Assembly (NCBI RefSeq): GCF_000425645.1
Contig: NZ_KE384430.1
Span: 1,289,492 to 1,353,491, forward strand
Direction of reading: 5' to 3'
From: Gaetbulibacter saemankumensis DSM 17032
Lineage (GTDB): Bacteria > Bacteroidota > Bacteroidia > Flavobacteriales > Flavobacteriaceae
DNA length: 64,000 bases
Below, piece after piece: positions 25,483 through 34,999 of the stretch. Both the position numbers and the translations under genes were made by a program. Under the pieces are notes generated by a model that saw only the letters and a program-made list of their open reading frames with translations, made no database searches and was not told the DNA's origin. Within the stretch, counting starts at the first letter, position 1. The number at the start of each line of letters is the position of its first letter.

Positions 25483-25996
25483 GGTGAAAAATTTTGTTTA
25501 AAATTAAGGAAAAAGGTTCTTAACGCCTTGTTAATATTTCGCAATTAAATACGAATTGCCTTGCCCTATTTTGAATGTCGTATTATGAAAATTAAATAAT
25601 GACCCCATTTATAAGGATAAAGCAGGCTATTGCCAATATTGTTATTTATTATGAAGAAAAGTTAATAGAAGTATTCACGTTTAATATCATCATATCAATG
25701 TTAGGAGGTTATTTTTTGTAATGTTTTTTAATTCATACACAGACAGTCATAAAGGCGTTTTTTAGAGGTGTAATCACGCTTAACGAGTTGTTTGTTAATT
25801 TATTGCATCTTACCCTGATTAATTTGTCTGCCTATTTAGCGTAATATATCCCCTTAAATTATTTAATAAAAATTTGATATTGCAACTGACTGAAAACTAA
25901 CTAACTAAATCTAATTAAACTAAATTTATGTATTTCAATTATTTCAAGGAGAAACAAAAGTTTCTTTGCTTGCATTATTACAAGCTTAAAAAAACA
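25483..25996. other. 514-bp gene-free region between divergent M1 peptidase and T9SS protein
   Basis: No open reading frame of note on either strand. Upstream of the T9SS protein, TTTG (25791-25794) and TTAATTTG (25819-25826) faintly resemble -33 and -7 elements, but their 24-bp spacing is long and the -7 motif has one mismatch. The first ATG (25928) would add 23 charged residues before a normal signal peptide, so this part is treated as leader. Confidence 0.5.
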
Positions 25997-28900
25997 ATGA
26001 AATGGCTTATTCCATTTGCATGCCTTCTTTTAACCATTCAAATACATTCTCAAGCAGAACAGGGGCTTAAGGGTATTATTCGAAGCGGTAAAACGTATAA
26101 AGCAATTACAGAAGAAGGTGAGTTGTATTTTAAAAGAAAGCATCCAGGATTAACTAAAAAGCAATTAACAGAAGGTGCTTATAGGGATGGTGAGTTTGTA
26201 AAATTTGAACGCTGGAAGAATTTTTGGAGCAGACATCTTACACCAGATGGAAATCTCGCTGACATCTCGGCATTTTACCAAAACAAGACACTTTCAAAAT
26301 CGGGTTCTACATCAAAACTTAGTGCTACCTCATCTAGTCCTTATGCACAGGAACCATGGAGTAATATTAGTTATTCCAATTATATGGGAGGTCAAATTGG
26401 AACGGGTAGGACGACCTGTATAGGCTTTCATCCAACCGATGCATTAACATTCTATGTTGGGACAGCGAACGGTGGAATTTGGAAAACAACAGATGGTGGT
26501 CAGACGTATATTCCGCTTGGAGATGATCTTCCGTTATTATCGGTGAGTAGTATCTTGGTTAATGCTAATAATCCAAACACAATATATATATCGGTAAGTG
26601 ATCACGTATGGTATGGACACCCAGGGATAGGAGTTTATAAATCGATCGATGGAGGTTTAACTTGGGCTCCAACAGCATTAACATTTAATATGTCAGAAAA
26701 AAAGCAATTAAGTGATATTGTTGCAGACCCAGCTAACCCTGATATTATGTTAGTTACTACAACAAAGGGAACTTATAAGACTACAGATGGTTTCAATACG
26801 GTTAGTCAGGTAAATACCTATAAAACGACCTCAAGTCACAAAATAGCATTTGCTCCTGGTAGCAGCAATATCGTATATTTATGTGTAGATGCGGGACAGT
26901 TTTATAAAAGTACAGATGCCGGTGCAACCTGGACACTTAAAAAGGATTTTGGGAGCGGTCAGTTTACTTTAGCGGTAACCCCTTTAGACCCTCAACGCGT
27001 ATTTCTGTCTAAAGCAAAAGTACTTTATAGATCGTATGATCAAGGAGAAACTTTTGCGGTGAATAATGAAAAAGCTTTGCCAGAAAATGGACGTATTAAG
27101 TTTTCTCCTAATAATACCGAAACCCTGCTGACCGGAAATTTTGAATTTTGGAGATCAGATAATGCAGGTTCAACCCATACTCAAATTGCTGACTGGGTAG
27201 GCGCCGGTGGATTATACGAAATGCATGTAGATGTTAGAACTATAGTTGTAAACCCCTTAGAAAGTAACAAGGTTTATATTTGTCACGATGGGGGTATAGA
27301 TAGGTTAAATGTTGATAATAACAATTTTGAAAATCTTTCAGGAGGACTTGTTATTACTCAGTTTTATGATATAGCTACTGCACAATCCAATAATATTGTT
27401 GTTAGTGGAGGATCGCAAGATAATGGTTCGGTTTTTAAAAATGCATCAGGAACCTGGCAATACTTTGCTACTACAGGGGATGGTATGGTAACAGAAATTG
27501 ATCCTACAGATGTAAACACCATGTATTGGGAATATCAATATGGTGATATGAGAAGATGGAGTGGAGGATCCAACACAAATATATCTCCAGCTGGTCAAGG
27601 TGGTAGTGGTGCTTGGGAAACACCTTATGAGCTTGATAAAACAAACCCAAATCGTTTGGTAGTAGGCTATAAAAGTGTGTATGAAAGTACAAATAAAGGT
27701 AATAGCTGGACGATTATTGGGGATAATATTTCTGGATCTAATCTTACGGAAATTGCTATTTCCAAGTCTAACCCGCAAAAAATATATGCAGCTAGGGCAG
27801 GTGTTGTTTATGAAAAAGATGCAGCTAGCAACAATTGGACCACCCATACAATACCTACAGGTTCGATTACAGATCTAAAAGTGGATCCTACAAATGAAAA
27901 TACTATTTATATTACATTAGCTGGGTATAGTGCCGGTAATAAAGTATATAAATCTATTGATGGCGGTGCTAATTGGACTAATATATCAGGGACACTTCCT
28001 AATGTACCTGTTAATGCTATTCAAACATATGAATCGGTTCCTGGAGGGTTGTTTATAGGAACTTTTAGTGGTGTTTATTATACTGATGATAGCGCTACAG
28101 ATTGGTTGGAGTATGGACAACTTCCGCACACCGATGTAAGGGATATTGAGATTAACTACACTGCTCAAAAAGTAAGAGTTGGTACACATGGTAGGGGTAT
28201 TTTTGAGGCAAACATTAATGTAAGCGTTTGTAATGCGAGTTCTCCGGACACAGATGGTGATGGTATATGTGATTTATTGGACTCTTGTCCTAATTTAGAT
28301 AATAGTCTTATTGGAACGCCTTGTGACGATGGGGATCCAACGACCATAAATGAAGTGTATTTGGACGATTGTGGTTGTGGAAATGGTACTTATGTAACGC
28401 CTACTTATTGTTCTGCGCAAGGTAGTGCTGGAACAGGATCGGATTATATTTCAAGAGTACAATTAAATACTATTGATAATGCTTCCGAGAAATCGACGTA
28501 TTCAGATTATAGAAATCAGATTACCGATCTTGAAATTGGCCAAACCTATAATGTTACTATTTCGTTAGCCGCATATTTTACAGGTGACGTGGCTATGGCT
28601 TGGATTGATTTTGATGCTAATGGTATTTTTGATAATACTACTGAACTTATTACGTTTTCCGCATATACTAATAAAACGGCAACGGCACAGGTTACTATTC
28701 CACAAAATGCTCAAATTGGTGTAACCGGTTTTAGAGCTAGGAATATTTACGGAACGGCTGTCGATCCATGTGGTAATTACTATGGAGAGGTTGAAGATTA
28801 TGCAGTGCGAATCATAGCAGCGCCAGACACCGAAGCTCCTACAGCGCCAACAAACCTTGCCGCATCAAACATTACCGATACAACGGCTACCTTAACTTGG

Positions 28901-31324
28901 ACAGCCTCTACCGATAATGTAGGGGTAACATCTTATGAAGTATTTGAAGATGGGATTACAAGTATTGGCTCTGTTACAGGAACAAGTATGAACCTAACGG
29001 GATTAACAGTAGCAACACAGTATAACTATACTGTTAAGGCTAAAGATGAGGCAGGAAACATATCTACCGCTAGTAATACAGTAACCTTTACAACTATCGA
29101 TACTCAAGCTCCTACGGCACCAACAAATCTTGCAGCATCAAACATTACTGATAAAACTGCTACCTTAACCTGGACAGCTTCTACCGATAATGTAGGTGTG
29201 ACATCCTATGAAGTATTTGAAGATGGGATTACAAGTGTTGGCACTGTTACAGGAACAAGTATGAACTTAACGGGCTTAGTGGCAACTACCCAGTATAGTT
29301 ATATTGTTAAAGCGAAAGATGATGCTGGAAATGTGTCTCCTGCGAGTAATACATTAACTTTTACTACTGGTACCGAAACATTACCAACATATTGTTCTGC
29401 ACAGGGAACTGCCGGAACAGGATCGGATTATATTACAAGAGTACAATTAAATACTATTAACAATACTTCTGGACAAACACAGTATTCAGATTATACAAAC
29501 CTGATAACCGATCTAGCGGTTGGTCAAACCTATGATGTTACCATGGTGCTTAACCAAGCTTTTGCAAGTGATGTCGCTATGGCCTGGATTGATTTTGATG
29601 CCAATGGTATTTTTGATAACACTACCGAACTTATTACGTTTTCCGCATTTTCTAGTAATACGGCAACGGCACAGGTTACTATTCCGCAAAATGCTCAAAT
29701 TGGTTTGGTCGGTTTTAGGGCTAGGAATATTTATGGAACGGCTGTCGATCCATGTGGTAACTATTATGGAGAGGTTGAGGACTATGGGGTGAGAATAACA
29801 GCAGCACCTGTACCCGATACCGAAGCACCTACAGCACCAACAAACCTTGCTGCATCAAATATTACCGATACAACGGCTACCTTAACTTGGACAGCTTCTA
29901 CTGATAACGTGGGTGTGACATCCTATGAAGTATTTGAAGATGGGATTACAAGTGTTGGATCTGTTGCAGGAACAAGTATGAACTTAACAGGGTTAACGAC
30001 AGCAACACAGTATAACTATACCGTTAAGGCTAAAGATGCTGCTGGAAATGTTTCCACTGCTAGTAATACAGTAACTTTTACAACTATCGATACTCAAGCT
30101 CCTACGGCACCAACAAACCTTGTCGCATCAAACATTACCGATACAACGGCTACCTTAACTTGGACAGCCTCTACCGATAACGTGGGTGTTACATCCTATG
30201 AAGTATTTGAAGATGGGATTACAAGTGTTGGTTCTGTTACAGGAACAAGTATGAACTTAACGGGGTTAACAACAGCAACACAATATAATTATACCGTTAA
30301 GGCTAAAGATGCTGCTGGAAATGTTTCCCCTGCTAGTAATACAGTAACCTTTACAACTATCGATACCGAAGCACCTACAGCACCAACAAACCTTGCTGCA
30401 TCAAATATTACCGATACAACGGCTACCTTAACTTGGACAGCTTCTACCGATAATGTAGGGGTAACAACCTATGAAGTATTTGAAGATGGGATTACAAGTG
30501 TTGGATCTGTTGCAGGAACAAGTATGAACTTAACAGGATTAATGGCAGCAACACAGTATAACTATACCGTTAAGGCTAAAGATGCTGCTGGAAATGTTTC
30601 CCCTGCTAGTAATACAGTAACCTTTACAACTACTAATCAGCCTCCAGCGACCTATTGTACGGCATCTGGAACGAGTGGTACAGGAAACCATTTTATAAAT
30701 AGGGTTCAGATTAATACCATTGATAATTCATCATCTTCAAGCACCTATTCAGACTTTACCAATCTATCTACGGATCTAACACCAGGAGCCACATATACCA
30801 TGTCAATTAAATTGGAACAGGCAAGTGGACAGGACAATGCGATGGCCTGGATTGATTACAATGATAATAAGTCTTTTGAAAGTAATGAATTGATAACTTT
30901 CTCAGGTTATAAGGCTAAAGTTGCAGATGCCACGTTCACAGTGCCATCAGGGGCAAATGCAGGTAGTGTTCGACTTAGAGTGAGAAACATCTATTCGAGT
31001 TCAGCCGTCGATCCTTGTGGAAATTATGCTGGAGAAGTTGAAGACTATACCGTTATCATAAATGCGTTACCTGAGTCTCCTACGTTTGGGAATGACTCTT
31101 TTGTTTATCCAAATCCAGCTTCAACAGAATTAAACATAAAGCCTTCAAGTAGCTTAAGTGATTACAATGTAAGAATTCTTGATGTCTATGGTAATACTAT
31201 TTATAATAAAAGAAATGCTCATGAAATTGATGTGTCATCATTTCCAAATGGTTTATATATTGTAGAAATACATTATTTAACAACTTCAGTAAGGTTAACA
31301 AAAAAGGTTTTAGTTAGTCATTGA
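25997..31324 (+). CDS. Giant secreted protein: BNR-type propeller, GEVED and FN3 repeats, T9SS sorting domain
   Basis: A 1775-residue protein from the ATG at 25997 (signal peptide MKWLIPFACLLLTIQIHSQ). In order: a VPS10/BNR-like beta-propeller (about 26370-28210, with repeats like GIWKTTDGGQT, GVYKSIDGGLTW and VYKSIDGGANWT); a calcium-binding thrombospondin-3-like segment (DTDGDGICDLLDSCPN); GEVED domain 1 (about 28405-28815); FN3 1-2; GEVED 2 (about 29389-29805); FN3 3-5; GEVED 3 (about 30650-31060); and a C-terminal type A sorting domain (VYPNPASTELNI ... SFPNGLYIVEI ... KKVLV). The protein is therefore exported by the T9SS and attached or released at the surface. No catalytic residues were recognised; adhesion or glycan/protein binding is likely. 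An in-frame upstream ATG at 25928 is possible but less likely. Confidence 0.88.
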   Translation: MKWLIPFACLLLTIQIHSQAEQGLKGIIRSGKTYKAITEEGELYFKRKHPGLTKKQLTEGAYRDGEFVKFERWKNFWSRHLTPDGNLADISAFYQNKTLSKSGSTSKLSATSSSPYAQEPWSNISYSNYMGGQIGTGRTTCIGFHPTDALTFYVGTANGGIWKTTDGGQTYIPLGDDLPLLSVSSILVNANNPNTIYISVSDHVWYGHPGIGVYKSIDGGLTWAPTALTFNMSEKKQLSDIVADPANPDIMLVTTTKGTYKTTDGFNTVSQVNTYKTTSSHKIAFAPGSSNIVYLCVDAGQFYKSTDAGATWTLKKDFGSGQFTLAVTPLDPQRVFLSKAKVLYRSYDQGETFAVNNEKALPENGRIKFSPNNTETLLTGNFEFWRSDNAGSTHTQIADWVGAGGLYEMHVDVRTIVVNPLESNKVYICHDGGIDRLNVDNNNFENLSGGLVITQFYDIATAQSNNIVVSGGSQDNGSVFKNASGTWQYFATTGDGMVTEIDPTDVNTMYWEYQYGDMRRWSGGSNTNISPAGQGGSGAWETPYELDKTNPNRLVVGYKSVYESTNKGNSWTIIGDNISGSNLTEIAISKSNPQKIYAARAGVVYEKDAASNNWTTHTIPTGSITDLKVDPTNENTIYITLAGYSAGNKVYKSIDGGANWTNISGTLPNVPVNAIQTYESVPGGLFIGTFSGVYYTDDSATDWLEYGQLPHTDVRDIEINYTAQKVRVGTHGRGIFEANINVSVCNASSPDTDGDGICDLLDSCPNLDNSLIGTPCDDGDPTTINEVYLDDCGCGNGTYVTPTYCSAQGSAGTGSDYISRVQLNTIDNASEKSTYSDYRNQITDLEIGQTYNVTISLAAYFTGDVAMAWIDFDANGIFDNTTELITFSAYTNKTATAQVTIPQNAQIGVTGFRARNIYGTAVDPCGNYYGEVEDYAVRIIAAPDTEAPTAPTNLAASNITDTTATLTWTASTDNVGVTSYEVFEDGITSIGSVTGTSMNLTGLTVATQYNYTVKAKDEAGNISTASNTVTFTTIDTQAPTAPTNLAASNITDKTATLTWTASTDNVGVTSYEVFEDGITSVGTVTGTSMNLTGLVATTQYSYIVKAKDDAGNVSPASNTLTFTTGTETLPTYCSAQGTAGTGSDYITRVQLNTINNTSGQTQYSDYTNLITDLAVGQTYDVTMVLNQAFASDVAMAWIDFDANGIFDNTTELITFSAFSSNTATAQVTIPQNAQIGLVGFRARNIYGTAVDPCGNYYGEVEDYGVRITAAPVPDTEAPTAPTNLAASNITDTTATLTWTASTDNVGVTSYEVFEDGITSVGSVAGTSMNLTGLTTATQYNYTVKAKDAAGNVSTASNTVTFTTIDTQAPTAPTNLVASNITDTTATLTWTASTDNVGVTSYEVFEDGITSVGSVTGTSMNLTGLTTATQYNYTVKAKDAAGNVSPASNTVTFTTIDTEAPTAPTNLAASNITDTTATLTWTASTDNVGVTTYEVFEDGITSVGSVAGTSMNLTGLMAATQYNYTVKAKDAAGNVSPASNTVTFTTTNQPPATYCTASGTSGTGNHFINRVQINTIDNSSSSSTYSDFTNLSTDLTPGATYTMSIKLEQASGQDNAMAWIDYNDNKSFESNELITFSGYKAKVADATFTVPSGANAGSVRLRVRNIYSSSAVDPCGNYAGEVEDYTVIINALPESPTFGNDSFVYPNPASTELNIKPSSSLSDYNVRILDVYGNTIYNKRNAHEIDVSSFPNGLYIVEIHYLTTSVRLTKKVLVSH
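28824..30635 (+). repeat. Five near-identical FN3 repeats in two blocks
   Basis: Units of about 273 bp start near 28826, 29099, 29817, 30090 and 30363, each encoding APTAPTNL-ASNIT...TWTASTDNVGV. The first two are split from the last three by GEVED domain 2, which is also nearly a copy of GEVED domain 1. Long stretches are identical at DNA level, including synonymous positions, pointing to recent duplication or gene conversion. Confidence 0.85.
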
Positions 31325-31626
31325 TAGAATATAATTAGTTTTGCTTTTAAAAGAGCCCCAAAGTATGCTATTACTTTGGGGCTTTTTCTTACTTGTGTTT
31401 TACAAATTTAAAGGATATTTAAAATGCTAAGCTAGGAAGAAGACCGAAGGCTTTTCTTTCAGTATTTATTTTAAGCCAGTATTTATTTTAAGCGTTTTTT
31501 TGTCTTAATTAACCAATCAGTTAAAACGATTCTAACGATAGGTTAATATGAAAAGAGGCCCTTATTTAACTATAAAACGTTTTTTAATTTGAATTAGTTA
31601 TATGTTGTGCATTAAAAGTAATGTTA
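31325..31626. other. 302-bp intergenic region with terminator and a small tandem repeat
   Basis: Between the T9SS protein and the convergent M28 peptidase. It holds the terminator at 31354-31388 and a 17-bp tandem direct repeat CAGTATTTATTTTAAGC (31460-31476 and 31477-31493). No gene is visible. Confidence 0.6.
31354..31388 (+). terminator. Intrinsic terminator of the giant T9SS protein
   Basis: AGCCCCAAAGTA (31354-31365) and TACTTTGGGGCT (31372-31383) form a perfect 12-bp stem with a 6-nt loop followed by a T-run. Confidence 0.92.
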
Positions 31627-32958
31627 TTAGCGAATAATGCTGTTGGGGAATACCACCATGCTCTCAAAACCATCCTCGCTGACTGATGAAACGCCAAAGA
31701 AATAATTGTCAATTACAATACCTTCAAGAGTAAACTTTGAAACATCGCCAACGTAACGACTGTAATCCCAGGTAGCAGAAGTGGTATCTCGCCAGTAAAT
31801 TTTATATCCTTTAGCACCATCAACTTGGTCCCATTGTAATTTTACTGAAGGCTCAACAATGCCTCCAATAGCTACATTTTCGGGAGGAGGCGGAGCCGAG
31901 GCCAAACTTACCAGACTTATAGTATTGACAGCAGTTAGTTTTTTTGTATATTCAAAATTAACGTGTTCTAAAACATCACCATACTTCACGCCATGTTCTT
32001 CTCTAACATCCTGATGTTGTCGGATGTAATTTTCGTGTGTTTCCATAATCCGAACGGCAGGATACCCCAAATCGTTAAATGGACGATGATGGCCGCCACG
32101 ACCAAATCGATCTAATCGATAAATCATCTTGGGATTCATTTCCGGCATATAAGTGTTGGTGGTTTTATGTATATATCTGGCCAATTGACGAGAATTACCA
32201 TCAACTTCTCCGCCGTAAAACCTTCGTAGTTTTCTGGTTTCTTCAGGTTCGTTAGCAGGAACTGGTTCCGAGAAAATTCTAAAGGAGCGGTTATCAATGA
32301 CGCCATCTACACCCTGAATGTTCCCAATCATATCATTATTAAGAACACCTAGGATAGTCCAATTGTGATTTTTGGCATAATGAGCCAAACCTTGCCCTCC
32401 AAAAAGACCTTGTTCTTCACCAGAAAGTCCAACATAAACAATATTGTGTTCAAATTTATAGTTAGATAAAACTCTGGCAGCTTCAATGGTTCCAGCCATA
32501 CCCGAAGCATTATCGTTGGCACCGGGGGCGTCTGTTTTAAAGTCCATAGTATTACTAGCACGAGAATCAATATCACCACTTATTATAATATAGCTGTTGG
32601 GGTATTTGGTTCCTTTTTGAATGGCTATAACATTCACTATCCAGGCATCATGAGGAACTCGATGATTTCCTTCTTTAGTCACGAAATCTTTTTGATAAAA
32701 TACCTCTATGCAATCATTACAATTGTTAGAAATCGTTTCAAATTGTAATTTTATCCAACGTCGTGCCGCACCAATACCTCTAGTGTTTGAAAGGGTATCG
32801 CTGAAGGTGTTTCGAGTTCCAAAATTGACTAAAGTTTCAATATCGTTTTTGATGCGTTCGGCAGACACTGCATCAATCATATCATAAATTTTTTGATGCG
32901 TTTGGGCAGAAATTAGAAGCGTAAAAAATAATAAAATAAGCGTAGAGACTAGTTTCAT
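31627..32958 (-). CDS. Secreted M28 family zinc peptidase with C-terminal FN3-like domain
   Basis: A 443-residue protein with a signal peptide (LILLFFTLLISAQ). The catalytic domain has the M28 landmarks PGANDNASGMAG, SGEEQGLFGG (catalytic and ligand Glu), NNDMIGN (Asp ligand) and a late His-containing METHENYIRQHQD. The first metal-ligand motif, normally GxHxD-like (H-x-D), reads SGDIDSR, with Asp in place of the first His. After about residue 345 comes a fibronectin-like domain (PSVKLQWDQVDGAKGYKIYW). No T9SS domain. It likely cleaves N-terminal residues of peptides in the periplasm or outside; the ligand change may be a subfamily trait. Confidence 0.88.
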   Translation of the reverse strand: MKLVSTLILLFFTLLISAQTHQKIYDMIDAVSAERIKNDIETLVNFGTRNTFSDTLSNTRGIGAARRWIKLQFETISNNCNDCIEVFYQKDFVTKEGNHRVPHDAWIVNVIAIQKGTKYPNSYIIISGDIDSRASNTMDFKTDAPGANDNASGMAGTIEAARVLSNYKFEHNIVYVGLSGEEQGLFGGQGLAHYAKNHNWTILGVLNNDMIGNIQGVDGVIDNRSFRIFSEPVPANEPEETRKLRRFYGGEVDGNSRQLARYIHKTTNTYMPEMNPKMIYRLDRFGRGGHHRPFNDLGYPAVRIMETHENYIRQHQDVREEHGVKYGDVLEHVNFEYTKKLTAVNTISLVSLASAPPPPENVAIGGIVEPSVKLQWDQVDGAKGYKIYWRDTTSATWDYSRYVGDVSKFTLEGIVIDNYFFGVSSVSEDGFESMVVFPNSIIR

Positions 32959-33100
32959 AGGGTAAGAGTTTCTACTAAAATACTAAATTATACAGAGTTT
33001 TAGCTGGTCATTTTCTTCTCACATTATTTAATTTAATTAGCCATAATAGAACAGAGGACTCTGTATAAAGATAGAAGTGATTACCAAACAGCTTATAAGA

Positions 33101-33135
33101 TAAAAGCGTTTCAATAATGTATTGAAACGCTTTTA
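33101..33135 (-). terminator. Terminator of the fad operon
   Basis: TAAAAGCGTTTCAATA (33101-33116) and TATTGAAACGCTTTTA (33120-33135) form a perfect 16-bp stem with a 3-nt loop, beginning about 29 bp past the fadE stop. On the minus strand the stem ends in a run of T. Confidence 0.88.
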
Positions 33136-33163
33136 TTGTTTGAATTAGTCATCTGGTTTGCTT

Positions 33164-34975
33164 TTAAAAGCAGTATTTGTTTTCTTTAATAACCTTATCA
33201 GCTATGGTGTTTCTAAGCTCAATAATATTTGGCATATTCACATATTTAATATAGCGTTTTAATCCCATAAGCATCATGCGTTGTTCGTCGCCAGAAGAGA
33301 ATGAAATAATGGAATGTTTTCCAGCAGTTTCAATAACATCAATGGCGTGGAACAGATTTAGTTTTGCCATAGCAATTTGTTCTTTAACCTGATCTTCTCC
33401 TTGTTTCTTGGCCAATTTTTCAGCTCTTAAAATGGCAGATTCAGCTAAATATATTTGTATCAAAATATCGGATGCCGCTAACATCAACTGTTGTTGTTGT
33501 TCTATGGCTTCGCCATATTTTTGAAGTGTAGCTCCAGCAACCATTAAAAACAACTTTTTAAGGTTGTTAATAATGCCTTTTTCTTCGGAAAATAATTCTG
33601 AATAGTCTGGTGTATCAAATGAAGGAATACTCATAAGCTCCTCTTTAACAGCCATAGCAGGTGTTAAGACATCGACATGACCTTTCATGGCTTTTTTAAT
33701 AAGCATTCCTATGCAGAGCATACGGTTAATTTCATTAGTGCCTTCGTAAATTCTTGAAATACGAGCATCACGCCAAGCTGATTCTAAAGGGGTGTCTTCT
33801 GAAAAGCCCATACCTCCAAAAATTTGAATACCTTCATCGGTACATTTTTGAATGAATTCAGAGACCGCTACTTTTAAGATGGAACACTCAATGGCATATT
33901 CCTCAACACCTTTAAGTTCGGCTTCTTGTTCGGTGTCTTTACCGTTGTTTTTTCTTAGTTCAATACGGTCTTCAATATTTTTAGCTGCACGATAGCAAGC
34001 ACTCTCACCTACCCATGAATTCGTAGCCATCTCGGCAATTTTCTGACGAATGGCTCCAAAGCTTGAAATAGGGGTTTTAAATTGAACACGTTCATTGGCA
34101 TATTTTACTGATTCTGTGATGGTGCGTCTTTGGGCATCTAAACACGCTGCAGCCAATTTAATACGTCCTACGTTTAGGGCATTCATTGCTATTTTAAATC
34201 CATTGCCACGTGTAGAAAGCATATTTTCGACAGGAACAACTGTATCGTTAAAAAAGACCTGGCGCGTTGATGAGGCTCGGATCCCCAATTTATGCTCTTC
34301 TTCGCCCATTGTAATCCCATTAGGGTTTTCCGGGTCGTATTCAACAATAAAACCAGTAATGTATTTGTCGCCTTCAATACGGGCAAAAACAATCATTAAA
34401 CTGCAAAATCCCGCATTAGAAATCCACATTTTTTGACCATTAATGAGGTAGTTTTTTCCATCTTCAGATAAAACAGCCTTGGTTTTTCCTGAATTGGCAT
34501 CACTACCGGCGCTTGGTTCTGTTAGGCAGTAGGAACCAAACCATTCACCAGAAGCCAGTTTGGGAACATATTTTTGTTTTTGTTCTTCCGTACCATATAA
34601 AGTAATGGGCAAGGTGCCTATACCAGTATGAGCTCCAAAGGCCGTACTAAAGGAACCTGTCGCGCCTGATATGAAATCACATACTAGCATACTGTCTACA
34701 AAACCCATACCCATACCCCCATAGGCTTCAGGGACCGAAACACTTAAAAAGCCCATTTCGGCTGCTTTTTTCATGCATTCCTCTGTAAAGGCATAATCTT
34801 TAGCCTCAAAGCGGGGTTTGTTAGGCCAAAGTTCTCGATCGACAAATTCGGTAACAGCCTCTTTCATCATAAGTTGTTCTTCCGAAAAATCTTCCGGGGT
34901 AAAAATGTCCTCGCAACTGGTTTCTTTTACTAAAAATTGTCCGCCGCGAATAATGTCTTTATCTGTTGTTTCCAT
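33164..34975 (-). CDS. fadE: Acyl-CoA dehydrogenase, long FadE type
   Basis: A 603-residue FAD enzyme, longer than the usual 380-residue acyl-CoA dehydrogenases because of a C-terminal extension as in very-long-chain enzymes and the FadE of Bacillus. Visible family motifs are YGGMGMGFVDS, CLTEPSAGSDA, KMWISNAGF, a catalytic-region sequence FGGMGFSEDTPLESAWRDAR and RIYEGTNEINR. It performs the first oxidation of beta-oxidation. It is last in the minus-strand order fadN-fadA-fadE, with 24 bp separating it from fadA, the same set and order as the fadN-fadA-fadE operon of Bacillus subtilis. Confidence 0.92.
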   Translation of the reverse strand: METTDKDIIRGGQFLVKETSCEDIFTPEDFSEEQLMMKEAVTEFVDRELWPNKPRFEAKDYAFTEECMKKAAEMGFLSVSVPEAYGGMGMGFVDSMLVCDFISGATGSFSTAFGAHTGIGTLPITLYGTEEQKQKYVPKLASGEWFGSYCLTEPSAGSDANSGKTKAVLSEDGKNYLINGQKMWISNAGFCSLMIVFARIEGDKYITGFIVEYDPENPNGITMGEEEHKLGIRASSTRQVFFNDTVVPVENMLSTRGNGFKIAMNALNVGRIKLAAACLDAQRRTITESVKYANERVQFKTPISSFGAIRQKIAEMATNSWVGESACYRAAKNIEDRIELRKNNGKDTEQEAELKGVEEYAIECSILKVAVSEFIQKCTDEGIQIFGGMGFSEDTPLESAWRDARISRIYEGTNEINRMLCIGMLIKKAMKGHVDVLTPAMAVKEELMSIPSFDTPDYSELFSEEKGIINNLKKLFLMVAGATLQKYGEAIEQQQQLMLAASDILIQIYLAESAILRAEKLAKKQGEDQVKEQIAMAKLNLFHAIDVIETAGKHSIISFSSGDEQRMMLMGLKRYIKYVNMPNIIELRNTIADKVIKENKYCF

Positions 34976-34999
34976 GATAATAATAAGTTTAAATCTTTT

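Noticed and set aside
25791-25826. TTTG/TTAATTTG as a promoter of the giant T9SS gene
   Set aside because: The gap of 24 bases is longer than usual and the -7 motif is imperfect, so I list it only as a weak possibility.
25928-25996. Upstream in-frame ATG of the T9SS protein
   Set aside because: It adds a 23-residue charged stretch before an otherwise normal signal peptide, which is less likely than the start at 25997.
27446-27847. 133-residue minus-strand open frame inside the giant T9SS protein
   Set aside because: It is opposite well-conserved BNR-like repeats and rich in Cys/Ile/His runs typical of a shadow.
28824-30635. Regular long repeats that might be mistaken for a CRISPR or mobile array
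   Set aside because: Units are about 273 bp, in frame and encode FN3 domains; there are no spacers or cas genes.
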